Below, one piece after another: positions 7,964-16,862 of a stretch of DNA of 64,000 nt. The stretch comes from DATLXU01 sp035575515 (GTDB lineage: Bacteria; Acidobacteriota; Blastocatellia; UBA7656). Every line of letters starts with the position of its first letter. The stretch's first letter is position 1. The DNA is taken from contig DATLXU010000077.1 of NCBI GenBank assembly GCA_035575515.1, positions 61,856 through 125,855 of the forward strand, read 5' to 3'. Both the position numbers and the translations under genes were made by a program. The notes below the pieces were generated by a model. The model saw only the letters and a program-made list of their open reading frames with translations. It did no database searches and was not told the origin of the DNA.

Positions 7964-8463
7964 TGACCGGTCAAGGTCTTAGGGCTGCTAAACGCTGTAG
8001 TCTGTTCCAAACCTTCGAGCCAGGAGAACCGAACTGCCTCGGCCAGATATATGCGCTTATCGGCTGGCAGTGTGTTCAAATACTGGTCGCGATTTCTAAG
8101 TCCGTCCTCTGTTATCGCTTTGAGGACTTCTTTGCCTCGCTCGCTCAGCGAGACGAGCAATTGCGGCCTGTGCGAGTTTGATTCATATGTTAGTTCCAAT
8201 AATCCTAACTGTTGCATACGCTTACAAAGCTGGCCTGTCGCCGTCCTATCCCTCACCAGATGCTCTGCCAGAACCCTCAACGGCACGGTTGTCTCACCCA
8301 AACAATGCACTGCGAGTAAAACCTGGTAATGCTCAAAAGTAGTGTTATGCTCAGCCGCCGCGCGCGCGTAGAAATCATCTAACGTCCGCAAATAATTCCG
8401 AGCCGTCGTTAGTTGCTCGTAAATATCTGCTTTCGCGCCATTTAACTTCTCGTCTGAAGACAT
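7960..8463 (-). CDS. MarR-family transcriptional regulator
   Basis: A 167-residue winged-helix regulator. The start chosen is the ATG at 8463 (MSSDEK), preceded by AAGGTGAAGG; an ATG seven codons upstream (8484) is also possible. The core from about residue 25 shows MarR order: an N-terminal dimer helix (YEQLTTARNYLRTLDDFY), the HTH region (VLAEHLVRDRTATGQLCKRMQQLGLL), a short wing (YESNSHRPQLLVSLSERG) and C-terminal dimer helices. MarR proteins usually repress their own promoter and release it on binding a small aromatic ligand. The stop codon overlaps the TTG start of the GH13 gene. An imperfect palindrome upstream (8522-8539) is a possible operator. Confidence 0.88.
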   Translation of the reverse strand: MSSDEKLNGAKADIYEQLTTARNYLRTLDDFYARAAAEHNTTFEHYQVLLAVHCLGETTVPLRVLAEHLVRDRTATGQLCKRMQQLGLLELTYESNSHRPQLLVSLSERGKEVLKAITEDGLRNRDQYLNTLPADKRIYLAEAVRFSWLEGLEQTTAFSSPKTLTGH

Positions 8464-8521
8464 CCCTTCACCTTGTCCTTGCATCTAGCTACTTGCCTAA
8501 TTATCTTGTATTATTAGTAGT

Positions 8522-8539
8522 TACATGTTATATTATGTA
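8522..8539. promoter_or_regulatory. Imperfect palindrome, possible MarR operator
   Basis: TACATGTTATATTATGTA has perfect TACAT/ATGTA outer arms in an AT-rich patch between the divergent marR and rpoD genes. Size and position fit a MarR-type site, but binding is not shown. Confidence 0.35.
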
Positions 8540-8571
8540 TTGCATTACAGGATGTCAACCATTATTTCGCG

Positions 8572-8612
8572 TTGACAATAAGCAGGGGCGCCGCTCAATG
8601 AGGGCGCCTTTT
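8572..8612 (+). promoter_or_regulatory. rpoD upstream region: TTGACA and a hairpin with T-run
   Basis: TTGACA lies at 8572-8577; the matching -10 box is not clear. A compact hairpin then uses GGCGCC at 8587-8592 and 8603-8608 with an inner CTC/GAG, followed by TTTT at 8609-8612. It lies 38 bases before rpoD and after the only visible -35 element, so it may be a leader attenuator or the end of an unseen short transcript. Confidence 0.35.
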
Positions 8613-8649
8613 AGTTCGGAATCATACAGGTGGATGACGAAAGGCTGAA

Positions 8650-10302
8650 ATGAAAAGCAGGATGGATAAAGATTTGCTCATTGGGAGCACCGAAGAGGGG
8701 CACGAGGATTTCGGCCCGTCGGTTGACCTCGAACGCGTTGTGGCGGAGATTGATGAGGGCGAGGCCGAGTCGCTCTGGGATTCCGTCAGCGTCGAAGAGG
8801 AGGAGACCCCCGAAATTATCGAGGAGGCAGCGGACGAGGTTGATGTTGACCTTGAACCGGGCAAGGACGAATCACTCGATCCAATGAGATTGTACCTGCG
8901 CGAGATGAGTTCGGTCCCTCTGCTCACGCGTGAGGATGAGATTCGCATCGCAAAACGAATCGAGCGTGGCAACAAGCGTATCTACAAGGCGCTGTCGCGC
9001 TCGTTCATCACAATCGAAGAGATAGATATTCTCTACAAACAACTGCTTGAGGGCGAGATTAATCCACAGGACGTCGTTGATGTTACGACCGATCCTGAAG
9101 CTGAAGAGGCGCTTGAAGAGCAGCGCGAAGAGATTCGGCTGATGGTCTTAGCCGAGTTCGAGCAGATAGTCAAAGGTCACGACAAGTTGATGAAGCTCTC
9201 GGCCAAGATTGAAGCAGAGCCGAAATCTTCCAAAAAATTGAAGAGGCTTCGTCGCCAGTATGCGCATCAACTGATCGAGATGTCGCGGCGCGTTCGCACC
9301 TTCAGCTTCAGCACAGAAATGCGCCGCCGCTTCATGCAGGCAATTGAGAACGTCGTGAAGCAGATTCGCGCAGCCGAGATGGAGCTTCAAAAGATCGAGC
9401 GCGCTCTTGAAAACAAGCGCCGCAAAGATATTGACGAGTTGAAGAAACAGCAGCGCGCTCTTCGTAAGCGGATTCGCGAGATCGAACATCGTTATGCAGC
9501 ATCGGCTGTCGACATCAAGCGCACGCATCAGACCATTATTCAATCCGAGATGGAAGTCGAGCAGGCCAAGCGCGAGATGATCGAGGCGAACCTGCGGCTT
9601 GTCATCTCGATTGCGAAGAACTACATCAATCGCGGCTTGCACTTTCTCGATTTGATTCAGGAGGGAAACATCGGGTTGATGCGCGCAGTCGAGAAGTTTG
9701 ATTGGCGGCGCGGCTACAAGTTCTCGACTTATGCGACGTGGTGGATTCGTCAGGCCGTGACGCGCGCAATCGCGGATCAGGGTCGCACGATTCGCGTCCC
9801 GGTTCACATGGTCGAGGTCATCAATAAAATTCTGCGCACTCAGCGATTGATGGTGCAGGAGCTTGGGCGCGAGCCGACTCACGAAGAACTCGCAAAGCGC
9901 GTTGACATGCCTGCGTGGAAGGTTCGCAAGGCGCTCAAGATAGCGCAACAGCCTATTTCGCTCGAAACACCAATCGGCGACGACGGCGAAACTACTATTG
10001 CCAGCTTCATTGAAGACCGCCGCTCGGCCAATCCTGCGGAGACTGCGATTACCAACAACCTCCGCGAGCTGACCGAAGACGTGCTGTCGACACTCACTCC
10101 GCGCGAGAAGGAGATAATCAAAATGCGCTTCGGGCTGGATCAATCGGGCGAGGAGCGCACGCTGGAAGAGGTCGGCAAGCACTTCAACGTTACGCGCGAG
10201 CGCATTCGCCAGATTGAAGCGAAGGCGCTTGCCAAACTGCGCCACCCATCGCGCTCGCGACGGCTGCGGGCCTTCCTTGATGGAACTGCGATAGCTTCTT
10301 AA
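8650..10302 (+). CDS. rpoD: Primary sigma factor RpoD (sigma-70)
   Basis: A 550-residue housekeeping sigma factor. An acidic N-terminal region (1-75) is followed by region 1.2 (DPMRLYLREMSSVPLLTREDE, about 77-97) and a non-conserved Lys/Arg/Glu-rich helical region (about 110-310). Region 2 includes ANLRLVISIAKNYINRG and the -10-recognising TYATWWIRQAVTRAI. Region 3 follows, then region 4 with LTPREKEIIKMRFGL and the -35-reading helix VTRERIRQIEAKALAKLRHP. Length and motif completeness match group 1 sigma factors rather than the shorter group 2. AAAGG precedes the ATG. A strong terminator follows the stop, so it is probably a single-gene unit. Confidence 0.97.
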   Translation: MKSRMDKDLLIGSTEEGHEDFGPSVDLERVVAEIDEGEAESLWDSVSVEEEETPEIIEEAADEVDVDLEPGKDESLDPMRLYLREMSSVPLLTREDEIRIAKRIERGNKRIYKALSRSFITIEEIDILYKQLLEGEINPQDVVDVTTDPEAEEALEEQREEIRLMVLAEFEQIVKGHDKLMKLSAKIEAEPKSSKKLKRLRRQYAHQLIEMSRRVRTFSFSTEMRRRFMQAIENVVKQIRAAEMELQKIERALENKRRKDIDELKKQQRALRKRIREIEHRYAASAVDIKRTHQTIIQSEMEVEQAKREMIEANLRLVISIAKNYINRGLHFLDLIQEGNIGLMRAVEKFDWRRGYKFSTYATWWIRQAVTRAIADQGRTIRVPVHMVEVINKILRTQRLMVQELGREPTHEELAKRVDMPAWKVRKALKIAQQPISLETPIGDDGETTIASFIEDRRSANPAETAITNNLRELTEDVLSTLTPREKEIIKMRFGLDQSGEERTLEEVGKHFNVTRERIRQIEAKALAKLRHPSRSRRLRAFLDGTAIAS

Positions 10303-10332
10303 CTGCGGCTTCAAGAATTGCTGCGATAATTT

Positions 10333-10361
10333 CGGGACCGAACGTCGGTCCCGATTTTTTT
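10333..10361 (+). terminator. Rho-independent terminator of rpoD
   Basis: A perfect nine-base stem (10333-10341 with 10345-10353, CGGGACCGA/TCGGTCCCG) with a three-base loop is followed by an A and seven T residues. Confidence 0.93.
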
Positions 10362-10445
10362 GGCTTAAATCATGGAAGAGACTCAACGCCTGCCGCGTCT
10401 AATGACAGGAAGCTAAGGTCTGAAAAGGAACAAAGGAGAAGCATT

Positions 10446-10859
10446 ATGAAAACTCAGCGATTCGCTCTTGCTCTCGCCTTGCTCAATCTCATGCTGCTGA
10501 TATTCCTTGTAACGCAGAATCGGAAAGCGGAGGCGCAGGGCGTCGCGCCGGTGCTTCGTGGCCGCGAGCTTGAAATTGTTGACGATCAAGGAAGGGTGCG
10601 GGCAAGCATCAAGATTCATCCGGCTGACCCGAAGGTCAAGATGCCCGATGGGACGACCGGGTATCCAGAGACAGTGATATTGCGACTCATCAACTCAAAG
10701 GGCGGTCCAAACGTCAAACTCGCGACGACTGAGGACGGGTCGGGATTAGTTTTAGGCGGCGAGTCAGGCCCGACCTATGTGCAGATATTGGCGCGAGGCG
10801 CGAACCCATTTCTGAAACTTATCAACAAAGAAGGACGCGAGCAGGTGATCAAGCCTTAG
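10446..10859 (+). CDS. Secreted protein of unknown function
   Basis: A 137-residue protein with AAAGGAG upstream of its ATG. Residues 1-31 form a signal peptide or signal anchor ending near AEAQ. The mature part is predicted mostly beta: an 'LEIVDDQGRVRASIKI' strand pair, then 'ETVILRLINSKGGPNVKLATTEDGSGLVLGG' and 'YVQILARGANPFLKLINKEG'. These read as three related strand-turn repeats, each asking for Gly/Asp turns. No catalytic motif is seen. Its stop overlaps the stop of the convergent URO-D gene by four bases. Confidence 0.65.
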   Translation: MKTQRFALALALLNLMLLIFLVTQNRKAEAQGVAPVLRGRELEIVDDQGRVRASIKIHPADPKVKMPDGTTGYPETVILRLINSKGGPNVKLATTEDGSGLVLGGESGPTYVQILARGANPFLKLINKEGREQVIKP

Positions 10860-11782
10860 AAGTTTGCGATAGCTGTCTTGACCGCTCGCAGGGTTCGCTC
10901 AGGCGTATCCGTCGGAACTGAGCAGCCCGGTGTTAAGATCACTCCGCGCATTCCGACTTCGTTGAGCGATTGGCGTATCTGCTCTCTCATCGCAATCGGT
11001 GACAGGTGCGCCGCCGTCGCTTCATCAATCCCGCCCATAACAGTTTTGCCCGAACGCGCCTTTCCATCTTTAAGCGTCGGCTCAGTCGCAAAGTGCGACC
11101 AGTTAATCGCACTCGCGGGGTAATCGAGTGCTGCGTCGAAGTGAATTCGCTTTCCGTGTATGTGCAGCACGTTGAATGGAGCATCTTTGACAGCCTCAAG
11201 GATTTTCAAATCGAACGGACGCCCCCACGTTTTATATTCCTCAACGGGCATCACATCGTCAGTCGCCGCGCCGAGCGATAGAAAGATTCCAGCCGCGCCT
11301 CTCGCAATCGCCTCTTTCGCATAATTCGCAAGCGAAGTCGCAATCGCGTCCATAGCCGCGAGCAATGCTTCGGGGTGTCGCTTGCGCGATTCTGCGAGGC
11401 TGCCCGCGCGCGTCATCCTTCGCGCCGTGGTCCACGCGCTAAAGATGGTTTCGATGAACAGGGCCTCTTTGCCAATCGAGTCGTTTATCACGGAAAGCGC
11501 AGTGAGTTGTTCCGTCCAGCAATCGGCGTCGCCGCGCACCGCCTCGATTCTTTTCCAGTCGTCTTCTTTTTCGACCGCTTCTAATCCTTCGGGCAATGGA
11601 TAGGGATAATCATTCATTACCTTCAAAAAATCCAAGTCGTAAGCGCGATAAAAATCAAGCTCAGCTTCGGCATGCTTGCGGCCCGGCCCGTGCTGAAGCC
11701 CGAAGTGATACCAGAAGCTGAACGGAGGCCGATCTACCTCGTCGCCTCTGAGCGCGCCGATGACACGTTCAATCTTGTTCAA
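10856..11782 (-). CDS. Uroporphyrinogen decarboxylase (URO-D) superfamily protein
   Basis: A 308-residue barrel protein that starts with TTG at 11782, five bases after a perfect AGGAGG. The URO-D fold is suggested by the N-terminal 'RVIGALRGDEVDRPPFSFW', the 'FIETIFSAWTTARRMT' segment, 'GAAGIFLSLGAATDDVMPVEEYKTWGRPF' and the C-terminal 'LTPGCSVPTDTPERTLRAVK'. True HemE enzymes carry an RQAGRY motif near the N-terminus, which is absent here. This protein therefore belongs to the wider group that includes corrinoid methyltransferases (MtaA/CmuA-like) rather than haem synthesis. His207 or its neighbours (LHIHGKRIHF) could bind metal. The substrate is unknown and no corrinoid protein lies nearby. 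Confidence 0.75.
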   Translation of the reverse strand: MNKIERVIGALRGDEVDRPPFSFWYHFGLQHGPGRKHAEAELDFYRAYDLDFLKVMNDYPYPLPEGLEAVEKEDDWKRIEAVRGDADCWTEQLTALSVINDSIGKEALFIETIFSAWTTARRMTRAGSLAESRKRHPEALLAAMDAIATSLANYAKEAIARGAAGIFLSLGAATDDVMPVEEYKTWGRPFDLKILEAVKDAPFNVLHIHGKRIHFDAALDYPASAINWSHFATEPTLKDGKARSGKTVMGGIDEATAAHLSPIAMREQIRQSLNEVGMRGVILTPGCSVPTDTPERTLRAVKTAIANF

Positions 11783-12044
11783 AGCTGCCTCCTAATGGTT
11801 CGAAATTATTTCTGAAGTTTATTGCGCCTCCCTCTTATCGGCAACATCATTGCAGTTTCTTTGCAAATGTCGAGCGTCGAATCATTCTCTTTCTCTACGC
11901 AGAGATGAACACGGTTAGCCTGCTCAATCGGGAACATCTCTATTTTGTAAGTGTCTGATCAACTGGCAATCTGATTCGCAACGTTTGCGCGGCAACAGCC
12001 GCAATTAACCGAAGATAGAATTCATTCTCACGGGGGAGATTCTT

Positions 12045-13898
12045 ATGCTGCTCGGAAAAGTATTTGTGTCTCTTTTGCTTTCGCAGTTGGTATCCTCGCC
12101 CCTCGCGGCGCAATCCCCGCTCTCAAAGCAAACTACAAAATCAGAAGAACAAGCAAAGGTCAGACAAGAGATTGAGAAAAGGGCGCTCGCTCTGGTTGAT
12201 GAGGCGATCGAAGGCGCGAAATCACTCAAGCTGCCAGAGAATCGAATACGCATTCAGCTGAACGCAGCCAACCTGTTATGGCTGCGCAACGAAGCGCGCG
12301 CACGCGCGCTTTTCAAAGAAGCAACTGAATACATTCGTGAGCTTCTTGGCGAAATTGATCCTGCCGATCCATTGCAATCGGTCCAACTCACGGTCGCAAA
12401 TTGGCTGCGTTCCGAAGCAATTCAAATGATCTCGCAGCACGATGCGAAGCTCGCGCTTGATTTTCTGCGAGCTACGCGTCAGCCGTCGCACTCGGCTGGT
12501 CGTTACTATGGCTCGATTGATCCTGAAGCGCAATTGGAGATAAGGCTGGCCGCTCAGATCGCCAACAAAGACCCTGAAGAAGCCTTGCGTATGGGCGAGG
12601 AGAATCTGTCAAAGGCTTTCGACCACGAGGTTATGAATCTTCTCAATAAGCTTCAATCAATAGACAAGTCTGTGGCCGCCAGGTTTCAAACAGCTATATT
12701 GAATCAATTGAGAAATGAAGACCTTGTGAAAAACCCTTCGGCAGGAAGTGTAGCCTTATGGATGTTGCGCAGCAGTCTTCAAAGCTTACGCGCCAGAGCC
12801 ACTCAGACCGACACGCAAGCCATCACAGAGTTTCAGCCGCAAGTGTCACCTGGTGAAGACAACTTGAAAGAACTGATAGGAATTCTCTTGCCCCTTTTAT
12901 TGAACAACACACAGGCTGCTTCGCTGCAATATCGCGGTTATGTGATTAATAGCCGGGTTTACATCGGCTATTCTATGGATATGCTCAGGCAGCTTCAACC
13001 GTTTATGGCGGAAATTGAAAAGCTCGCGCCGATGCAGGCGACTGCGCTTTGCAAAGCCTGGGCCCAGTTTGAAAAGAATAATGAAGCCGTCAATGGCCCG
13101 ATGGGTAAGATTCGGGAGCTTCTTCAATCGGGCACGCTTGACGAGTTGTTGGAATCCATATCGAAAGCTCCCGCTGATATGCGAGATAACCTTTATCAGC
13201 AGGCTGCATGGAAAGCCATGAATCAAGGCGACACGGAACGAGCGTATCAAATTCTCAATGAAAAAATCTCTGACCCGATGGCGCGCAACCAGATGCTGCT
13301 GAACCTCGACCGCCAGAAGCTGACCCGTGCAGGCGAGCGTGCAAACTTGGATGAGATGAGAAGATTGCTTCCTCGTCTTCCTTCGATTGAAGACCGAATA
13401 AATGTGTTGATTGAATTTGCAACCTCGGCTTTAGAGCAAAAGGACAGAGCGACGGCGCTACAGCTCTTCAGTGAAGCGCAATTGCTTATGGGTAACAAAG
13501 CCCAGAGCTACAGCCAGCTTTACGCGCAGATTCGCCTCGCGCAAGCTTTGCGCAAGATTGATCCCGCAAGAGGTTTTGCGATTATTGAAGCCCTTGTTGC
13601 GCAATTCAATGAGCTTGCCGCTGCGGCAGCCGTGATGAATGGGTTCGATGTGCAATACTTCAAAGACGGTGAAATGGTCGTTTACGGTGGAAACCAGTTG
13701 GTCCAGGTATTACAACAGGCCGCGAGAGAACTCGGCCCGCTCGCTCGTGGCAATTTCGACCGCGCCGCGCAGATAGTAGAGCAGTTGCAATTAAACGAGG
13801 CCCGATTGACGGCCTGCCTGGCTCTTTCCGAGAGCGTGCTTTCTACAGAAAGCTCTAATGAGGATTCCGACGACGCCGAAACTGAATCAAACAACTAA
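12045..13898 (+). CDS. Secreted helical-repeat protein of unknown function
   Basis: A 617-residue protein with GGGGGAG before the ATG and a signal peptide ending near PLAAQS (residue 24). The rest is almost all alpha-helical and charged. Paired helices recur at about 40-100 (ALVDEAIEGAKSLKLPENRIRIQLNAANLLW), 160-200, 385-440 (AYQILNEKISDPMARNQMLLNLDRQ) and 450-520 (ALQLFSEAQLLMGNKAQSYSQLYAQIRLA). The helix-turn-helix spacing recalls TPR or Sel1 scaffolds, without a clean consensus. The C-terminus is acidic and low-complexity. No catalytic motif is visible. It stands alone between the URO-D gene and the sensor protein. Confidence 0.7.
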   Translation: MLLGKVFVSLLLSQLVSSPLAAQSPLSKQTTKSEEQAKVRQEIEKRALALVDEAIEGAKSLKLPENRIRIQLNAANLLWLRNEARARALFKEATEYIRELLGEIDPADPLQSVQLTVANWLRSEAIQMISQHDAKLALDFLRATRQPSHSAGRYYGSIDPEAQLEIRLAAQIANKDPEEALRMGEENLSKAFDHEVMNLLNKLQSIDKSVAARFQTAILNQLRNEDLVKNPSAGSVALWMLRSSLQSLRARATQTDTQAITEFQPQVSPGEDNLKELIGILLPLLLNNTQAASLQYRGYVINSRVYIGYSMDMLRQLQPFMAEIEKLAPMQATALCKAWAQFEKNNEAVNGPMGKIRELLQSGTLDELLESISKAPADMRDNLYQQAAWKAMNQGDTERAYQILNEKISDPMARNQMLLNLDRQKLTRAGERANLDEMRRLLPRLPSIEDRINVLIEFATSALEQKDRATALQLFSEAQLLMGNKAQSYSQLYAQIRLAQALRKIDPARGFAIIEALVAQFNELAAAAAVMNGFDVQYFKDGEMVVYGGNQLVQVLQQAARELGPLARGNFDRAAQIVEQLQLNEARLTACLALSESVLSTESSNEDSDDAETESNN

Positions 13899-14101
13899 CA
13901 CCGGCCAGCAAAGCTGTCTTTCGTTAATGTAGCGATACCGCAAAGAAAGCTCTTGAGTGCATTGCTTCAACATTCAATTTCTCTCTGAATCTTTTCTCAT
14001 TCACCCTCTTCGATTCGCGTTGCTTTTCCTTCGCGTTTGCGAATAGACTTGTCGCGCCTGCATGAAGCATCGAGCAAGCGCCGCCAGCCGCATCGCGCGG
14101 A

Positions 14102-14130
14102 TTAAGAAATCACAGGTTAGGGGTTATAAT
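14102..14130 (+). promoter_or_regulatory. Predicted promoter for the GAF/PAS sensor gene
   Basis: TTAAGA (14102-14107), a 17-base spacer and a perfect TATAAT (14125-14130) lie 28 bases before the start codon. Confidence 0.5.
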
Positions 14131-14157
14131 TCTTCACGCTTCTTTCGAGGATGAGAC

Positions 14158-16851
14158 ATGTTTGATCAGATCAAGCGATTTATTGATAACCCGGTAGTGC
14201 TTGCGATTACGGCTGCTGTCGCAGTGCTTATTTTAGGCCTGATCGTTTTTTTCTTGGTGCGAAGCTCGCGAAGAAGTCGCGCCAAAGAAGCTCAGATGCG
14301 CGAAAAGCTGATGGCGATGGAGCGAGAGCGCCAGTTCGCAGCCGCAATTGAACAGATACACTTCCGCGCAGATGCATCCGAGACGGCGCGCGAAGTTGCC
14401 AACCTGTTCCGCGAACACCTGTCAGTTCCTGTACTCGCAATCTACGCCGGACGCGAGGGGGAAGATCAATTATCAAACATCCTCCCCAAAGATGCGCCGC
14501 TCGCCGCGGGCCAGACGGCGGCGCTGCGAGCAAGCCAGTTGCCGGAAACTATCCCTTCGTCTGTCCTGAATGAATATCGCCAGCCGCGCATCACCCGGCT
14601 CGCTCCCGCTCAATCGCAACAGGGCGCAACCACATCGCCTCTTAACCAGCCGGGCGCGCAAGCAGGCTCAGCCCCTGCGTCCGACGCGGATACTTCAGCG
14701 AGCGGAGCCTCTTCTCAAAACACTGCTCAGTCGCAAGCAGGAGCAAGCGCGGCTGCTCACGGCTACGGCGCGGAGGTGATGTTGATTCCCTGGCGCGGGC
14801 CGTTCGCAAGGCAAGGCATCATCGTTACGGGCATCAATCAAGCCATTACCGTTGAATCGCTCTCGCGCTATCAGGATCAGCTCGCGCGGCTTGCTGACCG
14901 ATTAGCCATCGCACTTGAGTTCGAGCGTGAACGGGCTGAGCTTTTCGCGCTCGATGAGCGAGCCACGCGCGCGGCAGATTTTTCACGCGCATTGATTTCC
15001 TGCCTAGACGACCCGCAGCCGCTAGCTTCAATCGCGCGCGAAGTCACAAAGCTTGTGAGCGCGGACAGCGCCGCGCTGTGGCGCGTCGAGCAGGGAAGCT
15101 CGATGATTAGAATGGTCGCCGCATACGGATTGAAATCAGCAGAATTTCTTCCATTGCCGATGGGGCAGGGACTCGCAGGCAGCATCGTCGAAAAAGGCGA
15201 GCCAATTGCTCTTGAAGATGCGCCCTCTGATCCGCGCTGCATCTTTCCGCGCGAAGCTCGCGAAAGCGGCATCGGCTCTTATCTCGGCGTGCCCATCTCT
15301 TCAAACGGCGAAACAATCGGCGTCGTCGAGGCGCACACTACTGAGCGGCGAACGTGGACAGAAGGCGACGAGCGCTCGCTCAAATCTGCCGCTGCGATAA
15401 TCTCAGAGATACTGAAAAGCACAGACACGCGCGGCAATCGCTTGCGAGTCGAGAGCGCATATCTGGGACTTTCTGAAGCGTTGCAGCGGTTGCGTTCGCC
15501 CGCCGAAGTGATGGAGGCTGCGGTTGAAGTGCTTGGCCATGCGCTCTCGGTCTCCCGCGCAGTTGTCGTAGAGCTTGACGACGAAGGCAAGCCTCAACCA
15601 GTTAAGTATGAATATCGCGCAGGCGCAGTTTCGGCTCTGGGAGCCGTTTTCAAGGCGGATGCCTTCGCGCAGATTGTCGCCTCAGCCGAGCCTGTTGCAA
15701 TAAACGAATCTCGCGACGGCTCGCTCGTTGATGCGGAAGTCGCAAGCGCGCTTCAAATTCTTTCGGAGCTTGCAGCGCCAATCAGATTAGATGGCAAAAC
15801 GAGAGCGGTTTTGTACCTGAACCAATGCGACCGCGTCCGCGAGTGGCAGCAGGAAGAGATTGAATTCGCAAGCCGCGTGGCGAGCCAGTTGTCGCTCTCG
15901 CTTTCAAACGTGCGCTCGCTTGAAAATGCGCTCCGCGATGCGGAAGCGGCGCGTGAAGAGGCTCGCCGCGCGGCCGAAGCGACAACGCGAGCGCAGGCGA
16001 TGGTCAACGCGCTGCCTGAAATGGTTATAGGAGTTGACCGCGAAGGCCGCTTGACCTTTTTCAACCCGGCGGCGCGCGACAGGCTTGGACTTGCGCCCGA
16101 GCATCTTGGACGAATGGTTGAACTTACTGAAACGCTTTCGACTTCACACGAAGCATTGTGGGATCGAGTCGTCCAAAGTATGGAAGTGCTTCGCCTCGAG
16201 ACGCAACTTACGCAGCTTCCATCGTCTGGTGAAGCGAGCGGCGCGCAGACTCAGGCCGCGTTGCCTGTGAGCGTTTCGGTTGCGCCAATCTTCAACAACA
16301 AAGGCGAAATGACTGGCCACCTTGTTGTATTGAACGACATAAGCCATGTTGAAAAATCTTCGGGCGAAGCTCAATCACGCATTGACTCGCTTGAACAGCG
16401 GCTCGCAGAGCTTGAGAAAGAACTTTCTGATGCTCGCAACGCTGAGAATCAAGCTCGCTCGATGCTGGCCAAAGCGTCGGCGGCAGAAGCTAAAGCGCGA
16501 GCTGAAGCCGACGTGCTGCGTCGCACTGAAGTTGAGATGCGGCAGGAGATCGAGCGCATAAGAGAAGATCAGGCCCGCGCGCAGGCGTCTGCCCGCCAGT
16601 TGCTCGACATCAACCGGCTCAAGAGCGAATTCATCGTGAACGCGGGCCGCGAGATTGAAGCGTCGTTGCATTCGGTTCTCGGCTTTGCAGAATTGCTTGA
16701 GCAAGGCTCGTATGGCCAGTTGACGCCGGAGCAACACGAAGCCGTGCGCAACCTCTACGGGTGGGGCAGGCGGATGAAGAGCGACGTGGACACTTTGATC
16801 GAATACGGCTCGACGCGCTCGCGCCGCCTCGAAGAAGGCGAGCAGAGTTAA
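14158..16851 (+). CDS. Membrane-anchored GAF/PAS sensor with degenerate histidine-kinase dimer domain
   Basis: An 897-residue protein. One transmembrane helix lies at about 12-36. A GAF-like region (about 55-265) is split by a Ser/Ala/Gln-rich insert near 150-205. A well-formed GAF domain follows at about 275-420 (LPMGQGLAGSIVEKGEP, LGVPISSNGETIGVV), and a third GAF at about 430-590. A PAS domain runs from about 612 to 735 (LPEMVIGVDREGRLTFFNPA), then a long coiled coil to about 819. The last 78 residues match a HisKA dimer domain (RLKSEFIVNAGREIEASLHS), but the phospho-accepting His is Arg831 and no ATPase domain follows. It cannot be a normal kinase; it probably senses and transmits through dimer contacts. 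It ends 11 bases before hom. Confidence 0.85.
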   Translation: MFDQIKRFIDNPVVLAITAAVAVLILGLIVFFLVRSSRRSRAKEAQMREKLMAMERERQFAAAIEQIHFRADASETAREVANLFREHLSVPVLAIYAGREGEDQLSNILPKDAPLAAGQTAALRASQLPETIPSSVLNEYRQPRITRLAPAQSQQGATTSPLNQPGAQAGSAPASDADTSASGASSQNTAQSQAGASAAAHGYGAEVMLIPWRGPFARQGIIVTGINQAITVESLSRYQDQLARLADRLAIALEFERERAELFALDERATRAADFSRALISCLDDPQPLASIAREVTKLVSADSAALWRVEQGSSMIRMVAAYGLKSAEFLPLPMGQGLAGSIVEKGEPIALEDAPSDPRCIFPREARESGIGSYLGVPISSNGETIGVVEAHTTERRTWTEGDERSLKSAAAIISEILKSTDTRGNRLRVESAYLGLSEALQRLRSPAEVMEAAVEVLGHALSVSRAVVVELDDEGKPQPVKYEYRAGAVSALGAVFKADAFAQIVASAEPVAINESRDGSLVDAEVASALQILSELAAPIRLDGKTRAVLYLNQCDRVREWQQEEIEFASRVASQLSLSLSNVRSLENALRDAEAAREEARRAAEATTRAQAMVNALPEMVIGVDREGRLTFFNPAARDRLGLAPEHLGRMVELTETLSTSHEALWDRVVQSMEVLRLETQLTQLPSSGEASGAQTQAALPVSVSVAPIFNNKGEMTGHLVVLNDISHVEKSSGEAQSRIDSLEQRLAELEKELSDARNAENQARSMLAKASAAEAKARAEADVLRRTEVEMRQEIERIREDQARAQASARQLLDINRLKSEFIVNAGREIEASLHSVLGFAELLEQGSYGQLTPEQHEAVRNLYGWGRRMKSDVDTLIEYGSTRSRRLEEGEQS

Positions 16852-16862
16852 GGCGAAAGCGT

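Noticed and set aside
9148..10386. Long open frame (412 codons) on the minus strand across rpoD
   Set aside because: It is the mirror of a strongly conserved coding gene, has no ribosome binding site and no recognisable domain; high GC and codon bias create such frames by chance.
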